This document shows positions 63,703 through 64,000 of a stretch of 64,000 nt of DNA, one piece after another. The position numbers and the translations under genes are program-made. The notes under the pieces are model-generated. The model searched no databases and had not been told where the DNA came from. It worked only from the letters and a program-made list of their open reading frames with translations. The stretch comes from Anisakis pegreffii (lineage: Eukaryota; Nematoda; Chromadorea; Rhabditida; Anisakidae), in the NCBI GenBank assembly GCA_035041965.1, contig JAPYMA010003063.1:62001-126000 (forward strand), given 5' to 3'. Positions within the stretch are counted from its first letter, which is position 1; every line of letters begins with the position of its first letter.

Positions 63703-64000
63703 CTGGAAATGTCACGATCGTTGAGGTTCACTCTCTGCTCATCCAACGTAGCGTGCGTTGAAAAATGAATCAGTCTCTTTTCACGAAGGTCTCCGACGTT
63801 TTATCTTTGCATTCCTATCTTCTTTGCGTCTCTGTGCGATTTTCTCGTCAAGGAGAGGCATTCATGGATGTGGATTTTGTTCACTTAGAAGTGACCTTTA
63901 TCAGAAGGTTTTCCGCTGAACTTTAGGAATAAAAATCTATTCAACTGAAGGTGAATCTTCATGCATTGCAGTCGTCTGTTGATAAAGATAAAGTGTGGTT

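Noticed and set aside
1..64000. tRNA, rRNA, spliced-leader RNA and CRISPR arrays
   Set aside because: No T-loop plus acceptor-stem pattern, no ribosomal or SL1-like sequence, and no spaced short direct repeats were seen by eye; a covariance-model scan would be the proper test.

Overview
This is an AT-rich eukaryotic, intron-containing window, most likely from a nematode. The reasons are the short U-rich 3' splice sites (TTTCAG type) at almost every exon of the one solid gene, its compact exons, and a candidate small gene whose ATG lies four bases after a TTTTACAG acceptor, the arrangement expected of spliced-leader trans-splicing. There is no prokaryotic organisation. The species cannot be named from the sequence.

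Layout. (1) 1-8512: a CLC-family chloride channel gene on the minus strand. Fifteen consecutive exons with matching splice phases run from 7459 down to 570; the 5' end and the second CBS domain are not seen. The exons are bracketed by two copies of one non-autonomous hAT-like DNA transposon in opposite orientations (1-393, cut by the window edge; 7728-8512, complete). Intron 12 of the visible gene carries a decayed LINE 3' end and a long foldback. (2) 8.5-14.4 kb: no supportable gene, one ATT microsatellite. (3) 14.4-24.1 kb: a mosaic of old duplications. It includes a 437-bp block present twice nearly identically, two candidate cysteine-rich exons, a GC-rich structured island near 21 kb, and diverged relatives of the satellite in head-to-head orientation near 23.5 kb. 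(4) 24.1-38.0 kb: mostly featureless, with a diverged duplication at 26.1/27.2 kb. (5) 38.0-39.7 kb: a candidate three-exon gene for a 77-residue basic protein on the plus strand. (6) 41.4-47.5 kb: a tandem array of about 24 monomers of 240 bp, homogeneous in the middle and decayed at both edges. (7) 47.5-64 kb: weakly supported exons on both strands. The best are a two-exon 3' end on the plus strand at 58.7-59.1 kb and a two-exon C-terminus on the minus strand at 63.1-63.7 kb.

Only the CLC gene, the satellite, the hAT elements and the duplications are firm. The small genes rest on paired splice sites whose phases agree and on coding-like composition; RNA-seq would settle them. The many similar 65-codon frames inside the satellite are a by-product of the repeat, not a gene family that can be supported. 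The most unusual items are the 240-bp satellite, whose period is a multiple of three and leaves one frame with a single stop per unit, its inverted ancient relatives 18 kb away, and the unannotated-looking small genes.
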